Positions 1-11,800 of a stretch of 64,000 nucleotides of DNA are shown here, piece by piece. Source of the DNA: Deltaproteobacteria bacterium. Lineage in GTDB: Bacteria; SAR324; NAC60-12. A program made the translations under genes and the position numbers. The notes below the pieces were generated by a model. That model saw nothing but the letters and a program-made list of their open reading frames with translations. It searched no databases and was not told the DNA's origin. Every line of letters starts with the position of its first letter. Position 1 is the stretch's first letter. Location: contig NYXK01000080.1 in NCBI GenBank assembly GCA_002685535.1, positions 62,001 through 126,000 on the forward strand, in the 5' to 3' direction.

Positions 1-679
1 GCTAAGGTTAACTACTTTCCAAATTCAAAGTATTAATCAAAAGATGCAAAGAAAATTGAAGAATGTTATAATGAAGTTACTTTGCGTGGATTTCTTTAAC
101 AATGAAGACGTTTTCATTTCAAAATGGTTTTTACTAACTATTTCAGTTCCTTCAAGTATCGACAACTATGAATCCGAAAATGCTGCACAAAGGGATTACC
201 CTTCAGATAACAAACTTACTTTTACTTCAAACGAAAGGAAATCTGAATGGCGTTACAAGAAGGATACCCCTTTAGGGTAAAGCAAAAAGTACCGTACTTA
301 AGTCGAATGAATAAATACTTATCATAGCATCTTTAAGCCGGACCTCATTCTAAAGCTTTATATTCGCCAAAAGTTGTGGCAAATAAAAGTCTCAGCAGCT
401 TATGATAAATTTATAAAAAGTTCTTGGCTTTGGCTAGCACTTAAAATTATACTTACCATTGGATTCTTTTTAGCAATCCTTGTTATTATAATCAAGTGCT
501 ATTACTTAAAGCTCACTTAATTATAAAGAGATGTGCTTATCAAGAGCAACTTGTTAACTCCTTTGTTCGGAAGCGCCGAAGTATGCTTGCTAGATATGGA
601 AGGAAATTAACCGGTAACTTTCTACTTACTAATACCAAAAATAGTAATTACAATTTTTGGAAACATTAAAATCAGCAAC

Positions 680-868
680 GTGAAAGCTACCCTTGATAAT
701 GAAGTCGAAGTTAATTATATTACATTAGAAACGACAATCCGGTTAGGCCTACCGATTACCAAGAGTCAAAGTATGGCTTTGAAAACTATTACTAAAACAA
801 AATCTCACTTCATTGGTTATGCGAATAATATTATTGTTACAGTTGGAGATTTAGTTGTTTGCACTTGA
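680..868 (+). pseudogene. Retropepsin (protease) remnant of copy A
   Basis: A 62-codon open stretch reads VKATLDNEVEVNYITLETTI near its start. It aligns with the copy B stretch at 18,861-19,118, where the same place reads LDSGAEVSCIT. That is the D-S/T-G-A active-site loop of retroviral-type aspartic proteases. In copy A the Ser-Gly-Ala has become Asn-Glu-Val, so the active site is destroyed. It sits upstream of the reverse transcriptase remnant, as expected in Ty3/gypsy pol. Confidence 0.7.
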
Positions 869-1549
869 TTCTATATCATAAACATTCCAGGTATCAAGAT
901 AATTTTAAGCTTTTCATTCTTTCAAAAGGCAAGACTCTCTTTTTAATATCTTTTGGATAAAGAAAGTGAACCGGTTCTAGCTTAACTTTAGAATCACCAA
1001 TTAGTTCGAGATCTTATAATTCAAATTAATTTTGTTACTTATGAAGCAAAAGACATCTTTGCAATAAAAAGCGAAAATGGAATCAGCCGAATTTGGCATA
1101 ACGAGAGCTAAAGTAATAATTATACTTTAGAAGGGGAAGACAAGTTATCGAAAAACAAGTAACCGATAATATTTAAAGCTATGCTATCAGTATAATTGAA
1201 TGCTCTAATAGCCACACCTCTTTGCTTGAAGCCAAGCGTTTTGAAAAAGGAGGCGGAAACGATTCTGTCGAATCGAGAACGGAAATTTTGATAAAGGAAT
1301 ACTTGCACCAATCTTACATATAACGAAAGTTTTGCATTTAGACGGCCGATTTCAAGAATTCAAAGGCCCTATTTGAAGGTAGTTAAATAACGAACCCAGA
1401 GTCAACTTTTGATTTCACTATAAATTACAAGAATTTAGAATTTGGTAATCTTTTCAGATCTAATAAGTAAACTTATCAAGTGTAAACGATATATAAGTTA
1501 AAGGCTAAAAAAGTGCAACCAATAAATAAAGCTGACGGGATTGGTAATC

Positions 1550-2760
1550 TTTCAAAGGGAAAGGATAATTGGTACGAATATTTAAAGGCTTAAGATATTC
1601 CGCAACAACAAGTCGGAAAATACCAACGCCTACTTTTACCTTGATTTTTAGCAATTCCTTATGGGACCCGACTTATTTTAAAAAGACTTGCTAATCTTGA
1701 TGTAAGAGATATGCTTTTTCCAAAAGAAAGAATGTTATTTAATAAAATGATGCTTAATTAAGAAAATGTTATTTCCTTTGAGTAGCCTAAATGTAAATAA
1801 TTCTACGAAGATGTCTCTTTTCTAGTGGTTTTAAAGACGATTTCGCATAAGATATAGCAAGCACCAAATTTCCTGCTACCTTAAGCATTAATTCTAAAAG
1901 TTATAAAAATGGTATAAGATTGCCTTAATAAAGAAGTTTTAGAATTTTCAAAAGGATCATATCGGAATGCTTGATTTCTAGTTAAAAAGAAAAAGCCAGG
2001 CAAATATTGACTCATTAATTCGGCAACAATGCTTAATGCAATAACTTGAAGAGACGCCAATTTACCTCCTTCTATAAATGAGTTTTCCAAAAAATTTGCT
2101 GGATATTACATTACAAACTTAATAAACCTTTATTTTGAATATAATTAACAAATCTTACATCAAGTTAATTAGAATATGATTGCCTTTTGGGTTCTTAATA
2201 TTGGCTTAGTTAAGAACATTACACTCCTTCAGGAGTGTACCAATTTGGTAGCTTAATTTGTACGAACAATTATTAAGATTTTAAAAGATATTATCCCTAA
2301 CATTGCAATGCCTTTTCTTAACAATATTAGCATAAAAAGGCTATTTACAGATTACGGATAATAAGAAGCTTATCCTAGGATTCGGCAATTTATCTTGAAG
2401 CATATTCTCAACCTTGATAAAACTTTTGAATAATTAAAGCGCTTTGAAGCTATTATTAGAGCCAAGTCTCAATTCTGCCGGAATAAAATGAATATTATTA
2501 GTTACGCCACGAATTCTGCTAGACAAGAATCCTCAGCTACTCATTTACTTAAAGTGCAAAATTGGACTAAGCTAAGTAACGTCAAAAAAGTGAAGGGATT
2601 TCTTGGACTAGTTGTTTACTTTCGCATTTGGATCAAAGACTTTCGGCTAATTGCAAAGCCCCTCTACTTGCTTACCCAAAAAAGAATCGAATTTTACTAA
2701 GATCCAAATGTTCAAGGGAAAGCTAAAAAACAACTTCAAAACATTTTATACTTTACTTCG
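1550..2760 (+). pseudogene. Reverse transcriptase remnant of copy A
   Basis: Translation in shifting frames gives the Ty3/gypsy reverse-transcriptase signature. Near 2,310 it reads MPFLNNISIK, a decayed form of the F-L-D-D catalytic box. The last open piece (2,488-2,700) reads VKGFLGLVVYFRIWIKDF, then LIAKPLYLLTQK, which is the connection segment between reverse transcriptase and RNase H. The catalytic Asp pair is lost and several stops interrupt the frame. Boundaries are approximate and were set by alignment to copy B (about 19,780-20,770). Confidence 0.75.
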
Positions 2761-3654
2761 GTTTTCTATAAGATCGATTATAGTGAAGATATTGGAAAAA
2801 TAGTGATTTTAGTAGATTTTAGTGATAATGATTAGGAAAGCTTTTTAGCCTAAAGAGACAAAGATAATGGGAAGTTACACCCTACTTGTTATAAGAGTGG
2901 CTTTTGGAATAAGATGAAACGTAATTACAATATCACTAAGCAGGAATGTAAAAGAATATTACATATCTTAAAGAAATTGAAGATTTGACTTATTGGAATG
3001 CATTTTGTTATAAAAATGAACGCTAATATGCTAGTGGCTTAACTAAACGGAGCTGCTTACGACTACCCTAGTGCTATGCTTATACGCTAGCTTATTTAGA
3101 TTAGGCTTTTCGATTTCGAGGTTCGATATGTTAAGGACGCTACGTATACCGCTGCTAACTCTTTTTTTAAAAAGCTTAAATATTTTGAAGATATAAAATC
3201 AAACATCGCTAAAAAGAATAATAATAAGGATTGGATTTTTGCCAAGTTTGAAGCATATGAATTTTGCCTTATCGAAGCTATTAAAGAGGAAGAAAATAAA
3301 GCTTCTATAAACTTTGAGCTAAAAAGATGAAATGATATCCTTAAGGAAATGAAAGAGCGAGTTTAAAAACTTCAAGAGGACGGAAAGATTTCAATATTAA
3401 GCTCAGATACGGAAAGCAATAAAGAAAACCCTCAAACTTCGCTAATATCCTTCAGAGATTATAATGAAGACTTTTTAAAAATCGCCAAATATGTCATAAC
3501 GATAAAAATTCCAAAGAAAATAAATAAAAAGGATTTTTGGAAATTCAAATGAGAGGTTTTGAATTACGGTATTCATAATAGAAAAGTTTAAAGATTACCT
3601 ACAAAAGATTTGCTTATAAAGCTTATCATTAATATTAATAAAGACAAAAGTTGA

Positions 3655-4409
3655 ATTCTTAAAAGTTATCATAACAATTTGGGCCACAAAAGGCGAGAAA
3701 GCACATATTACTAGGTTTTAGCAAGGTATTATTAAAAAGGGTATTATAAAGATGCTGCCGAATACGTCAAGACTTGTACTAAATGCTAACATCAAAACGC
3801 TAGGAAACAAGAAGACCTCTTTTCCCCATTGCTTCGAACGGCTTAATAAAGAAATGAGCTATTAATATCACTTACATGCCTACTCAAGATAGGAAGAAGT
3901 ACTTGGTAATAGCTTGAGACAATATGAACGAATAGATTGAAATTAAAGTACTTTCTTTGAAAATAGCGGATCAAGTTGTTAAATTCATTTAGCAAGATAT
4001 TATATATTGCTACGAATTCTTTTGGAAGCTTGTTATCAACGAAGGGAATGAGAATATAAAGGAAGTTATTTAGTTACTTAATAAAATGGAAATTCAAAGA
4101 ATACAAATCTTAGCTTATAATCCTAAAGCTAACGAAATAATTGAGAAAAGCTACGGACCGATCAAAAACGCACTTTCGAAAATGAAGGAAAAGTGGATAA
4201 TAAATCTCCCGGCAATATTGTTTACTGATCGAATTATAACAAACGCTTCCACAAGTTATATGCCCTTTTATTTGGTTTATGAGAGAAAGCCTATTCTTCT
4301 TGTGGAAATTCGTTACCCTACTTGGAAGAACTTGTTTACTAAAGAAATCGAAAATCGCAGCAAATTTATTCAGCTTCGAGCTACCTAATTTTAACTTAGG
4401 CAAAACCAC
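3655..4409 (+). pseudogene. Integrase remnant of copy A
   Basis: Near 3,665-3,790 the translation shows YHNNLGHKRRE, then TCTKC about 35 residues later. This is the His-His-Cys-Cys zinc-binding start of a retroviral-type integrase. The open piece at 4,086-4,388 reads IQILAYNPKANEIIEKSYGP, where NPxANxxIE belongs to the end of the integrase core, including its last catalytic Glu. It then runs through NASTSYMPFYLVYERKP, typical of the core/C-terminal junction in fungal gypsy elements. Stops and lost residues show that it is dead. It lies downstream of the reverse transcriptase. Confidence 0.75.
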
Positions 4410-4419
4410 TTAAATAAAG

Positions 4420-7400
4420 CTTACTTTTGAAAGACATGCCAAAGATAAGAAGGAAAAGAAGCTTTTAACTTGAATCATAACATTTAACATTGGCCTTTAA
4501 GAGTCAAAGATTTAATCTTAAGGCACAATGCTTTAAAAAAAGTTAATAAAAGCTCTAATAAGACATTAAACTTTTGGTAACTTGAATTGTATAAGATTAT
4601 TAAAGTTAATAGTAAAGGCTATTACATCTTAAAAGAATTAGGAAATGATGGCCCTTAATTTAGGAGGACATATGCTAAAAATCAACTTAAACTTTTCCAC
4701 AAGCGATAGCACTTTATTTACAATGTTGAAAACAAAGTTTCAAAATAGCATTCTAATAATATAAGCGCCGCTTCAAGCAGGGAAGATACCCCACTAGCTG
4801 ATCTTATGAATTTAGAAAACCCTAAACATATCATTAAATAACATACAAGGCCAAATGGAATAATGATTAAAGTATTTGTTTTAACACCTAAACAAAGAAG
4901 CTAATATAAAGCATTTGTGAATGATTTAGATAAGTAGGTGCGAGGACGCATTACTTATTTAAAGCGGGAGATAGAAATTAGTACTGATAAAGCGCTGACA
5001 AAGCACTGCTAAATGATAATAGCAAAGCATTAAAACCCCTCATTTAGCAATAACAATTTCCTTAGCATACACCTTATCGCTGCTATAAAAATGCTTTGCT
5101 ACAAACTTCTTAGCGGTTTTGAAAACCTCTTTAATATTATATTGCGAATGCTAAGCTTGGAATTAGAAATAAAAAGTAAAGCCAACATAAGGTGCATCAA
5201 GAAGCAACTTCTTAATTAATGAACTACCTACTAAAGCGGCTATTCAAGACGTTGTATTTCAATAAGTAAACGCTGGAATAAAAAGCCAAAACCTCCCTAA
5301 TAATTCAAAAAAAAAAACTGGCCTTATGAAGCAATTAACTAAACATAAAGACAAAGCGAAGCTTAATAATTCTTGTACCTAATTGCTACTTATGCCAACA
5401 TTAATAACTCCCTTAAGTGTATAATGAGAATTATGAAACTTTCCGTTATTGTAATACTTTCCAAGAAGGAAATTACTAATTATTCCGTTAAGGAAAAATG
5501 GTTAGGACCTGATCTGCACGTTTCATAACAAACGCAATAGCTTTAAGCAACATACTTTGGAAGTAAGCAATAAAAAGTCCTTCCCCTACACGCCAAGTTC
5601 GTTGCAAAAGCAAGTCCTATTTAAGCGCCGCTTTCCCGGAATAAGCAATTAAATCCCCTAGCAATAAAACCCCCTTAAAAGCAATATCCAACGTTTAAAA
5701 TGCTTGTTCCTCTAAAATTACTTTGCCGCCAATACTTACAGCACCCCTTACAGCAATGTTTGACCCGATAATAAAGATTTCTGATTTATAGTAAGAAGTA
5801 AAGTAATAGAGGAAATCTGTAGGCGAAAAACAACAAAGTAGGCAGCTCCACTAATTCCATAAAACCGACTTCCCCTCAAAAGCCAACGACAAAACCAGAG
5901 CGCTTTTATATTGCTTCAAACTTAAGATTACCTTTATGTCCATCTTTTTAATAATTGTTTACTAAATAAGACTTTTATTGTAGCTTCTAAGAAAACCAAC
6001 ACTGATTAGTTCAAGTCTTATTATAAGCAAAAGTTCCTTAGTTTTATTTCTTACTAAAGCAAAACATACTTATGCTTTTGTTAAAGATTTAAACATGCTA
6101 TTGGCTAACGACCTTCAACTGAACCTTTTCAGGAAAGGAGTTTTATGTTCATTTTGAAAAGGCCGCGCTATTTTCTTCAATTACGCTTGCTAAATTTGGG
6201 CCTAATTTACATTATTATCAACTTTCTAAGCGTGAAGGCGAGCGGGTAGAAAGAGCATAAATATGCCGTAACTTGAGTGTTAGTAAAAGATATAGCTAAA
6301 AAGCAAAGGTATAGTATAACAACGTTTAAATTTGCAAGCTTATATATTAGCCCAAGGCCAAAGCTAGCATCAAACAATTGAAATTAAACGGCTTTAAGAG
6401 GTTCTTAAGATAATAAAGTCAATAATGAACTTATATATTTTTTAAAGCTATCGGATATTTCCAAAACTATCACTAAATCAAGATCAAATCCCATATGATA
6501 AGCCTTAGCATGTTAAATGCTTTGAAGATAAGAGAGTTAAACTTGCTTCTATATCAGATTAAAATTGGGCTAAGCAATTTGAAGATTGCGTAACAAGTAA
6601 CTTAACTTAAAAAAAACCCCCATCCCTCTTAAGCGTACTGCTGATCCTAAACCTTAAGTATAATTTGCAAATTCCGTTAACTTTAATAGGTCTTACGACT
6701 TAATAATAACAACAAAGTTAAAGAAAATTACGCGCTAGCAAATAGGAGCTTTAGCAACCTTTATTGCCAAAGACTAATCTATTAACTTTCGCTCTTTTCA
6801 AAATTATTACGAAGTTATTAGCTACTTAATACCTTTAAAATCTTACTTTATTATTGCCAACTTTGTATAAGTGTATATTCGTACATGCGCATGTGTTTAT
6901 CGAGGCAAGAAACTGTTATAAGGTAAAGAAGAAAGGAGGAGTGTTAAGGAAGTTCGCGAAATATTTGTGATTAAGATAAAAAAGAAGCTTGCTTATTATT
7001 AATGTAAGAGAAGATCGATCTAGACTTTGCTAAGGCCATGAATACTAAGGCGTAAAACATTAAATTCCCATTTACGCTTGCTTAAGGCTTAAACAACCTT
7101 ATATCTCATAAGGCTTTATTTTTAAGAGAAGATCAATATCGTGCGTAATAATACGTTTCAAATTTAAAAAGTGAAGGTTATATAAAGCGTCGTAAAAAGT
7201 TGCGCGTTGCTTAAAGCCTCTTTCCAAATATCAGAGTAGAATACTAACTTTTCTAAAAAGCAAAAGGTAAACGAATCTGATATGATGTTAATAAAACTTT
7301 ATAATAGAAGGAAAATGAAGTGAAGAAAAAAGGGCAAAAAAAAGATGATTAGCTTGAAGAGGAAAACGGCTTAACCTTAGAAATTGTAAAGTAACAAAAT

Positions 7401-8338
7401 AGCGATGATAGGAATCTATAAAAAAGCGAAAGCGTAGTTAAGGCGCATTAAGATAATTAAAAAACTTCATCTTAAGGTAAGTCAGAATTACAATGCTATA
7501 AATCGATTTAAAAATGAAGAGGCAGCTTAATCTCATCTTATTATCGCGCAAAGTTCAATTTTAAATGATGATATTAAAAAATTGCAACAAATGAAGAGAA
7601 AGGGAAACTTAATAGGAAAATAATAATTCAAGTTATGGCAAAGAGATTTTGATTTGCAAAAGGTAATCGTTGCATTAAGTTAATCGTTACGAAGATGCTT
7701 TATAGTTATGAGAAAAGCGCAAAGAAAAGAAAAAAACTTAGTTAGATAAAAGCTTTAAAGCTTTAAGAGGGAAGCTAAATAAATCGCAAGTCTTGCGACT
7801 AAAGGAATTGGCAACGACAGCGAAGTTGTTAAAGAAGAAGAAGATGAAGTAGTGAAGCTTTAAAGAAGTTGTTAATAAGAAAGAAAGCTTTAACCTTATG
7901 TTTACTAAATTTGATTAATTTAAATCAAAGCGAGATAAATGATTAGCTTTACCTTATCTCGCAAGAGGTTAAGATCGCAAGATTGATGGTGCAAGGCTTT
8001 AAATAACGCGTCGCTATAAAAGGAAAGCTTTAAGATTAATGAAGAAAGCGTTAAAGAATGCAAAAGAGTTGCATTATTAGAAGTTAAAAAGAAAAAAGAA
8101 AAGAGGTGTAATTAGAAAGTTGGAGTTGCAAGTTGCGGGAAAAAAGGTTGCTTATATATATAGTTGCTAATAGCAAAAACGTTAAGCAAGTGAATGTTTG
8201 CTTTCAAAAGTGAGGTTATTTTAACTTGTTAATTATCACCTGATATAACTGCATCTTCTACAATTACGCTATAACTTAGTTATTTGATTTTGTTGTTACA
8301 ATTTGCGATTCTGTAACTCGAGGACGAGTTGATTATTT
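4420..8338 (+). other. Unexplained post-pol segment of copy A
   Basis: About 3.9 kb lies between the end of the integrase and the 3' purine tract, far more than a gypsy element needs. It is matched along its length by 22,440-26,365 in copy B. Around 7,480-7,600 the plus strand reads SQNYNAINRFKNEEAA, then AQSSILNDDIKKLQQ, separated by a TAA where Gln is expected. The minus strand around 5,590-5,690 reads GVLLLGDLIAYSGKAAL. No known domain was recognised. It could be a captured gene, one or two extra element ORFs, or a nested element present before amplification. Confidence 0.5.
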
Positions 8339-8353
8339 GGAAAGAGGGGCGCA
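8339..8353 (+). other. Polypurine tract of copy A
   Basis: A purine-rich run (GGAAAGAGGGG followed by CGCA) directly abuts the 3' LTR. This is where second-strand priming occurs in LTR retrotransposons. Copy B has GGAGAGGGGAGTGCA in the same place. Confidence 0.65.
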
Positions 8354-8651
8354 TGTGGCAGGGCCACTTGATTTTGGTAGTTGGATGTCACGTTATCGGA
8401 TGCGGCTTTATCAAGCCTGCTTTGGTATAAAAGCCAACTTTCCTTTTATTCCTTTCAATACCACCTATCTTACAATTGATAATAATTCTATCTAATTCAT
8501 TTTCTTTTCCACCTTCAAAATGACAAATCCCGCTACTCAGATATATTTTATCATTTGATTTGATCAAATCGTTTTTTTATATCAAGTTTACCCTTATGCC
8601 TTGAGTGCTCCCTCTCTTGTTGTGTGGTTGCTTGGGATTTGCCCCTCCACA
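8354..8651 (+). repeat. 3' LTR of copy A (298 bp)
   Basis: It begins TGTGGCAGGGCCAC and ends CCCCTCCACA, with TG...CA ends and a short inverted TGTGG/CCACA. Three relatives of 296-298 bp lie at 14,662, 26,381 and 26,677. They appear to differ almost only by transitions. A TATAAAA at 8,426-8,432 is a plausible LTR promoter box. Confidence 0.9.
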
Positions 8652-8672
8652 ATACCAAGCTTAATAATACAC

Positions 8673-9270
8673 TTATAAAGCAAAAAAAAAATCGATATAA
8701 ACAACTATTAGCAATTGCTTAATTTCAAATTTGTTAATTATTATATTAATAATGCTTGATAACGCAATTAATATATTAATTCCTATTATTATAATATATA
8801 GCTTTAAAGCAAGCATAGCACGAATTACTTTCTTGCATTTCGTTGAACTTGTATGTATAATGTTCCTAATCAAGATGAATTCCGCAACCCTCTCCAATTC
8901 GATGCCGATAACTAGCACGAACCCGATTTGGGAGCTCAGATCTTTATTATTAGTAAAGGATCCATCAACAAAGATATAAACCTTAGTTGATTGCAAGTTT
9001 ACGGGGACGTACCAGAAACCCCTTTCTAAGTTGTTCATTTGCTATTGCAAACGTGCATTCAAAGCCTTAATCTCCTCTGCCATTAAATCTTGATATTATA
9101 CTGCTACCAAAAGATCAAAGGCAACTTCCGATTAGCAAATCGTAGCCAAATATGCCCCACAAGCGCGTTGCTTCATATAAGCTTACTTGTAATCTTTACT
9201 CGTGATATTTACCAACTTAATTCTTACCCCTTGACCCTTTTACGACATGCAAAAACTTTCTCTATCTATA
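8673..9270 (-). pseudogene. Ty1/copia-like RNase H remnant
   Basis: The minus-strand open stretch (9,038 down to 8,673) reads VYIFVDGSFTNNKDLSSQIG, then IIHTSSTKCKKVIRAMLALK. This matches the RNase H domain of fungal copia-like or related retroelements, in which V-D-G/A-S-F-A-N-N-K-D-L-S-S-Q is typical. Upstream on the same strand, broken frames read QRARGAYLATI-like sequence (about 9,100-9,190). The C-terminal end merges into low-complexity hydrophobic sequence. Copy A's LTR ends 21 bp away, so the fragment may have been cut by that insertion. Confidence 0.6.
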
Positions 9271-9299
9271 ATTATTATGTAGCCATTAAACATGAGTAA

Positions 9300-9450
9300 T
9301 GTAAACGGGTGGAATCGATTGATATTGTCCCCTGGAGACATACTACGTTTGCGAACCGTAGTACTCTACCTGATAAAGCTAATTACACGTATCTTAAAGC
9401 CATATATATATCTAAGTCCAAATCACTTGATTACCACGTGCCTTATTATA
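9300..9450 (-). repeat. 3' LTR of the TRIM-like element
   Basis: The 151-bp left copy, offset by exactly 593 bp from the right copy with no indels seen. Differences noticed are transitions. It contains CACGTG and an alternating TATATATA stretch that could serve as a promoter. Confidence 0.65.
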
Positions 9451-9749
9451 TTCGTTTCCCCCTCGATCCAGTAGTCGTCTCGATTACTTCAATCTTAATT
9501 TCCTAAGCCTCGTATCCTTTAAAAACGATAACAATGGTAGCTAATGTTAATTACACCCGAAATAATTATAAATATAATAGTAATTAATGTTAATTATACC
9601 CGAAATAGCAGCTTTATTTTGCTTAATATTTGCGTTAATAAAAGTATAATAAAAATAATCAAGTTGGTAAAGGCAATTAAGTTAGCAAAGGCAATCGAGT
9701 TTCAAAGGCTTGGCTTGTTAAATCGAAAGAGTGCGCGTGCGTATATTAG

Positions 9750-9821
9750 AATTGCTGGAATTGTCGGAATTGCCAGTATCGCCAGAATCGTCAAAACTGT
9801 CGAAATCGCCAGAATCACAAT
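9750..9821. repeat. 9-bp minisatellite, 8 units
   Basis: Eight contiguous degenerate units with a consensus close to AATCGCCAG lie inside the TRIM-like element. Because the unit is 9 bp, it keeps one frame open on the plus strand and gives a three-residue Ile-Ala/Val-Arg/Gly periodicity. That open frame is not evidence of a gene. Confidence 0.7.
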
Positions 9822-9892
9822 AAGGGCGCAGACCCTAAGGATATATGAAGATAAAGCCTCAATCATGTGTGTCTCCCTGCGTCGGTTACCAA

Positions 9893-10043
9893 TGTAAACG
9901 GGTGGAATCGATTGATATTGTCCCCTAGAAACATATTACGTTTGCGAACCGTAATACTCTGCCTAATAAAGCTAGTTATACGTATCCTAAAGTCATATAT
10001 ATACCCAAGTCCAAATCACCTGATTACTACGTGCCCTATTACA
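9893..10043 (-). repeat. 5' LTR of the TRIM-like element
   Basis: The 151-bp right copy, with perfect 5-bp inverted ends TGTAA/TTACA. Read on the minus strand it is followed one base later by the TGG of the putative primer-binding site (about 9,875-9,891). Confidence 0.65.
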
Positions 10044-10739
10044 GTATAAATATCCAAATATTTTATCTTGCTAATAATTTGCTTTATTATAAGTAAAGTA
10101 ATTAAAGATAAATTTAGCAATGTTTTTTTTAACATCTTTAGCTAATAGTATTTTATTTGTAGTAATTCAAAGGTTTTAGCCTTTTTTAGGTAAGCTATCG
10201 ATATTTGGTTATATATATGTTAAATCAATTAAGTTTAAAAGGAATTCATATTGGGCACCCAAAGTCTTCTCTTATATAAGAGTATTCCGTTCTTATGCAA
10301 AGTATATCACAAATCTGGCTTTTGTAATTCCCAACGTTAAATTATGAGAGCATCGTGAGTCTTGTTAACGTGAATTAATTTGATAATAAGGTTTGTTTTG
10401 TTGTTTAAATTAATTTAAATAAAAGCTAAAGTGCAAACGTTAGGTAACTATTTTAGTTTCTAAAAGATGTGAGGATTAATTTGATTTGGGTAAATTAAAA
10501 TATAAGTTTATAACTTGTCTTTAGATTTAACTTAACTTTCGATATCTTATTTTCAGCAAGATAACGCATTTATTACTACATTTTGATTTTCTAGCTGATA
10601 TATAATTGTAAAGTAAAAGTTGGATAAGATTTCGAATTATTTTGCTTGTTAGTTTGTTAACTTTTTAATAATCATGAAGTACTTTAATGTTTTATGATTT
10701 AAAAAGACTTGAAAGCGTTGGTAGCCTTCTTACGAGATT
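10044..10739. other. AT-rich spacer without recognisable content
   Basis: Very AT-rich sequence between the TRIM-like element and the RNase H end of the minus-strand gypsy remnant. No gene, LTR or integrase signature was seen. It may be the mutated remainder of that element's 3' part. Confidence 0.4.
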
Positions 10740-11800
10740 AGTTTCGTGTGCTAATAAGCTAGCAATTTCATAATTGCCAGCATTTTCTTGTTGTGGATGT
10801 TGTAATTTAATTCCGCTGGGGCCATAATCTTGAATAAGAATATGATTAGGTATCAATGTTTCCCATGCTTTTGTAAGAGGATCTTTAAAATAATTTCATC
10901 GAATGTGTTAATCTTAATACAAGTTTCTAAAGCGGCGTTATAATGTTTCAAATATGTTAAGGCAAGGATAGCTAAATTAAGCTTCTTGAAGGTTTTCACA
11001 TGAGGAGGGGTTATATCAAATGGGATAAATGGCTTAATGAGTTTGATGAGGGGCTTGGCAATCTTCTTATAGTTGGGGATAAACCTTTGGTAGAAATTGT
11101 AAAAGCCTAGGAAGGATTGAATTCCTTTATTGTTAAGGGGGGTTTTTAATTATAGATACATTTGGTAATTGTAAGGTTGATCTCAATCCCTTTAGTTATA
11201 ATAAAAAACCTTAAGAACTTGATTTTCTTGACGTAAAATTTGCTTTTGCGTATATTCGTTAGAAGGCTATGTTTTTATAAGCATGCTAGTACCTTTTTAA
11301 TATAAATCTCATATTTTAAAGAATTATTAAAATACATAATAATATCGTTTAAGTAAGTTATACAAAATATGTTTAAGTAATTAAATAGCACGTTATTTAT
11401 ATGTTGCTAAAAGGTAATTAAATTATTAATAAGTCCAAAGGGCATTACCTTGCATTTGTAATTACCGTATCGGGTACAAAATGTTGTATACTCTTTCAAA
11501 GCAAGGTCTATGCGGATTTGGTAAAATGCACTTTGGATATCAATCTTTATAAAAATCTTGGCTTATCTTAGCCATGCGAATAACTTGTCGATTAAAGGAA
11601 GCGGGTATTAGTCCTTCCGAATAATTTCATTTAACTTTTGATAATTAATATAAAAATGGAGGCCGTCATTTACTTTTTTGATAAATAAGGTAAGACATGC
11701 GAAAGAGGCGTAATTTGGTATGATAAACCCCTTATCTAAGTTTTCCTTTAGGTATTTCTTTATAACTTAAAGCTTTGCTTCGCTTTATTAATACAAAAGT
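10740..11800 (-). pseudogene. Reverse transcriptase-RNase H remnant
   Basis: Minus-strand translation across several frames gives clear Ty3/gypsy signatures. They are LHFYINYQKLNEIIRKD near 11,650, IDIQSAFYQIRI near 11,530, EYTTFCTRYGNYKCKVMPFG near 11,450, FYQRFIPNYKKIAKPLIKL near 11,070 and MAPAELNYNIHNKKMLAI near 10,800. The last is the RNase H block before the catalytic region's end. Stops and frameshifts interrupt all of it, so it is inactive. Confidence 0.75.

Larger units (their letters stand above)
1..8651 (+). mobile_element. Ty3/gypsy-type LTR retrotransposon, copy A, 5' part outside window
   Basis: The 3' two thirds of a large LTR retrotransposon. Base 1 lines up with about base 18,251 of copy B, and similarity continues to the 3' LTR, so the two are the same family. 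In order on the plus strand are remnants of an aspartic protease, reverse transcriptase, RNase H and integrase. A roughly 3.9-kb segment after pol, a purine-rich tract (8,339-8,353) and the 3' LTR follow. The integrase lies after the reverse transcriptase, which is the Ty3/gypsy order. Every frame is full of stops, mainly TAA/TAG where copy comparison suggests CAA/CAG, and the copies differ chiefly by C/T and G/A changes. This is the RIP pattern known in Pezizomycotina. The element cannot be active. Confidence 0.85.
9300..10043 (-). mobile_element. Miniature LTR element (TRIM-like), 744 bp
   Basis: Two 151-bp direct repeats (9,300-9,450 and 9,893-10,043) flank a 442-bp interior. Each repeat has TG...CA ends. 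The right one begins TGTAA and ends TTACA; the left one ends TTATA, a C-to-T change. On the minus strand, the sequence just inside the right repeat is TTGGTAACCGACGCAGG, which starts one base in with the TGG expected of a tRNA primer-binding site. Just inside the left repeat is a purine run GAGGGGGAAACGAA, as expected of a polypurine tract. It encodes no protein. No clean target duplication is visible (AGTAA left, GTATA right). This fits a terminal-repeat retrotransposon in miniature, transcribed on the minus strand. Confidence 0.65.

Noticed and set aside
9544-9897. A 117-codon plus-strand ORF in the AT-rich region
   Set aside because: It is kept open by the 9-bp minisatellite and runs into the LTR of the miniature element. 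It is not a gene.
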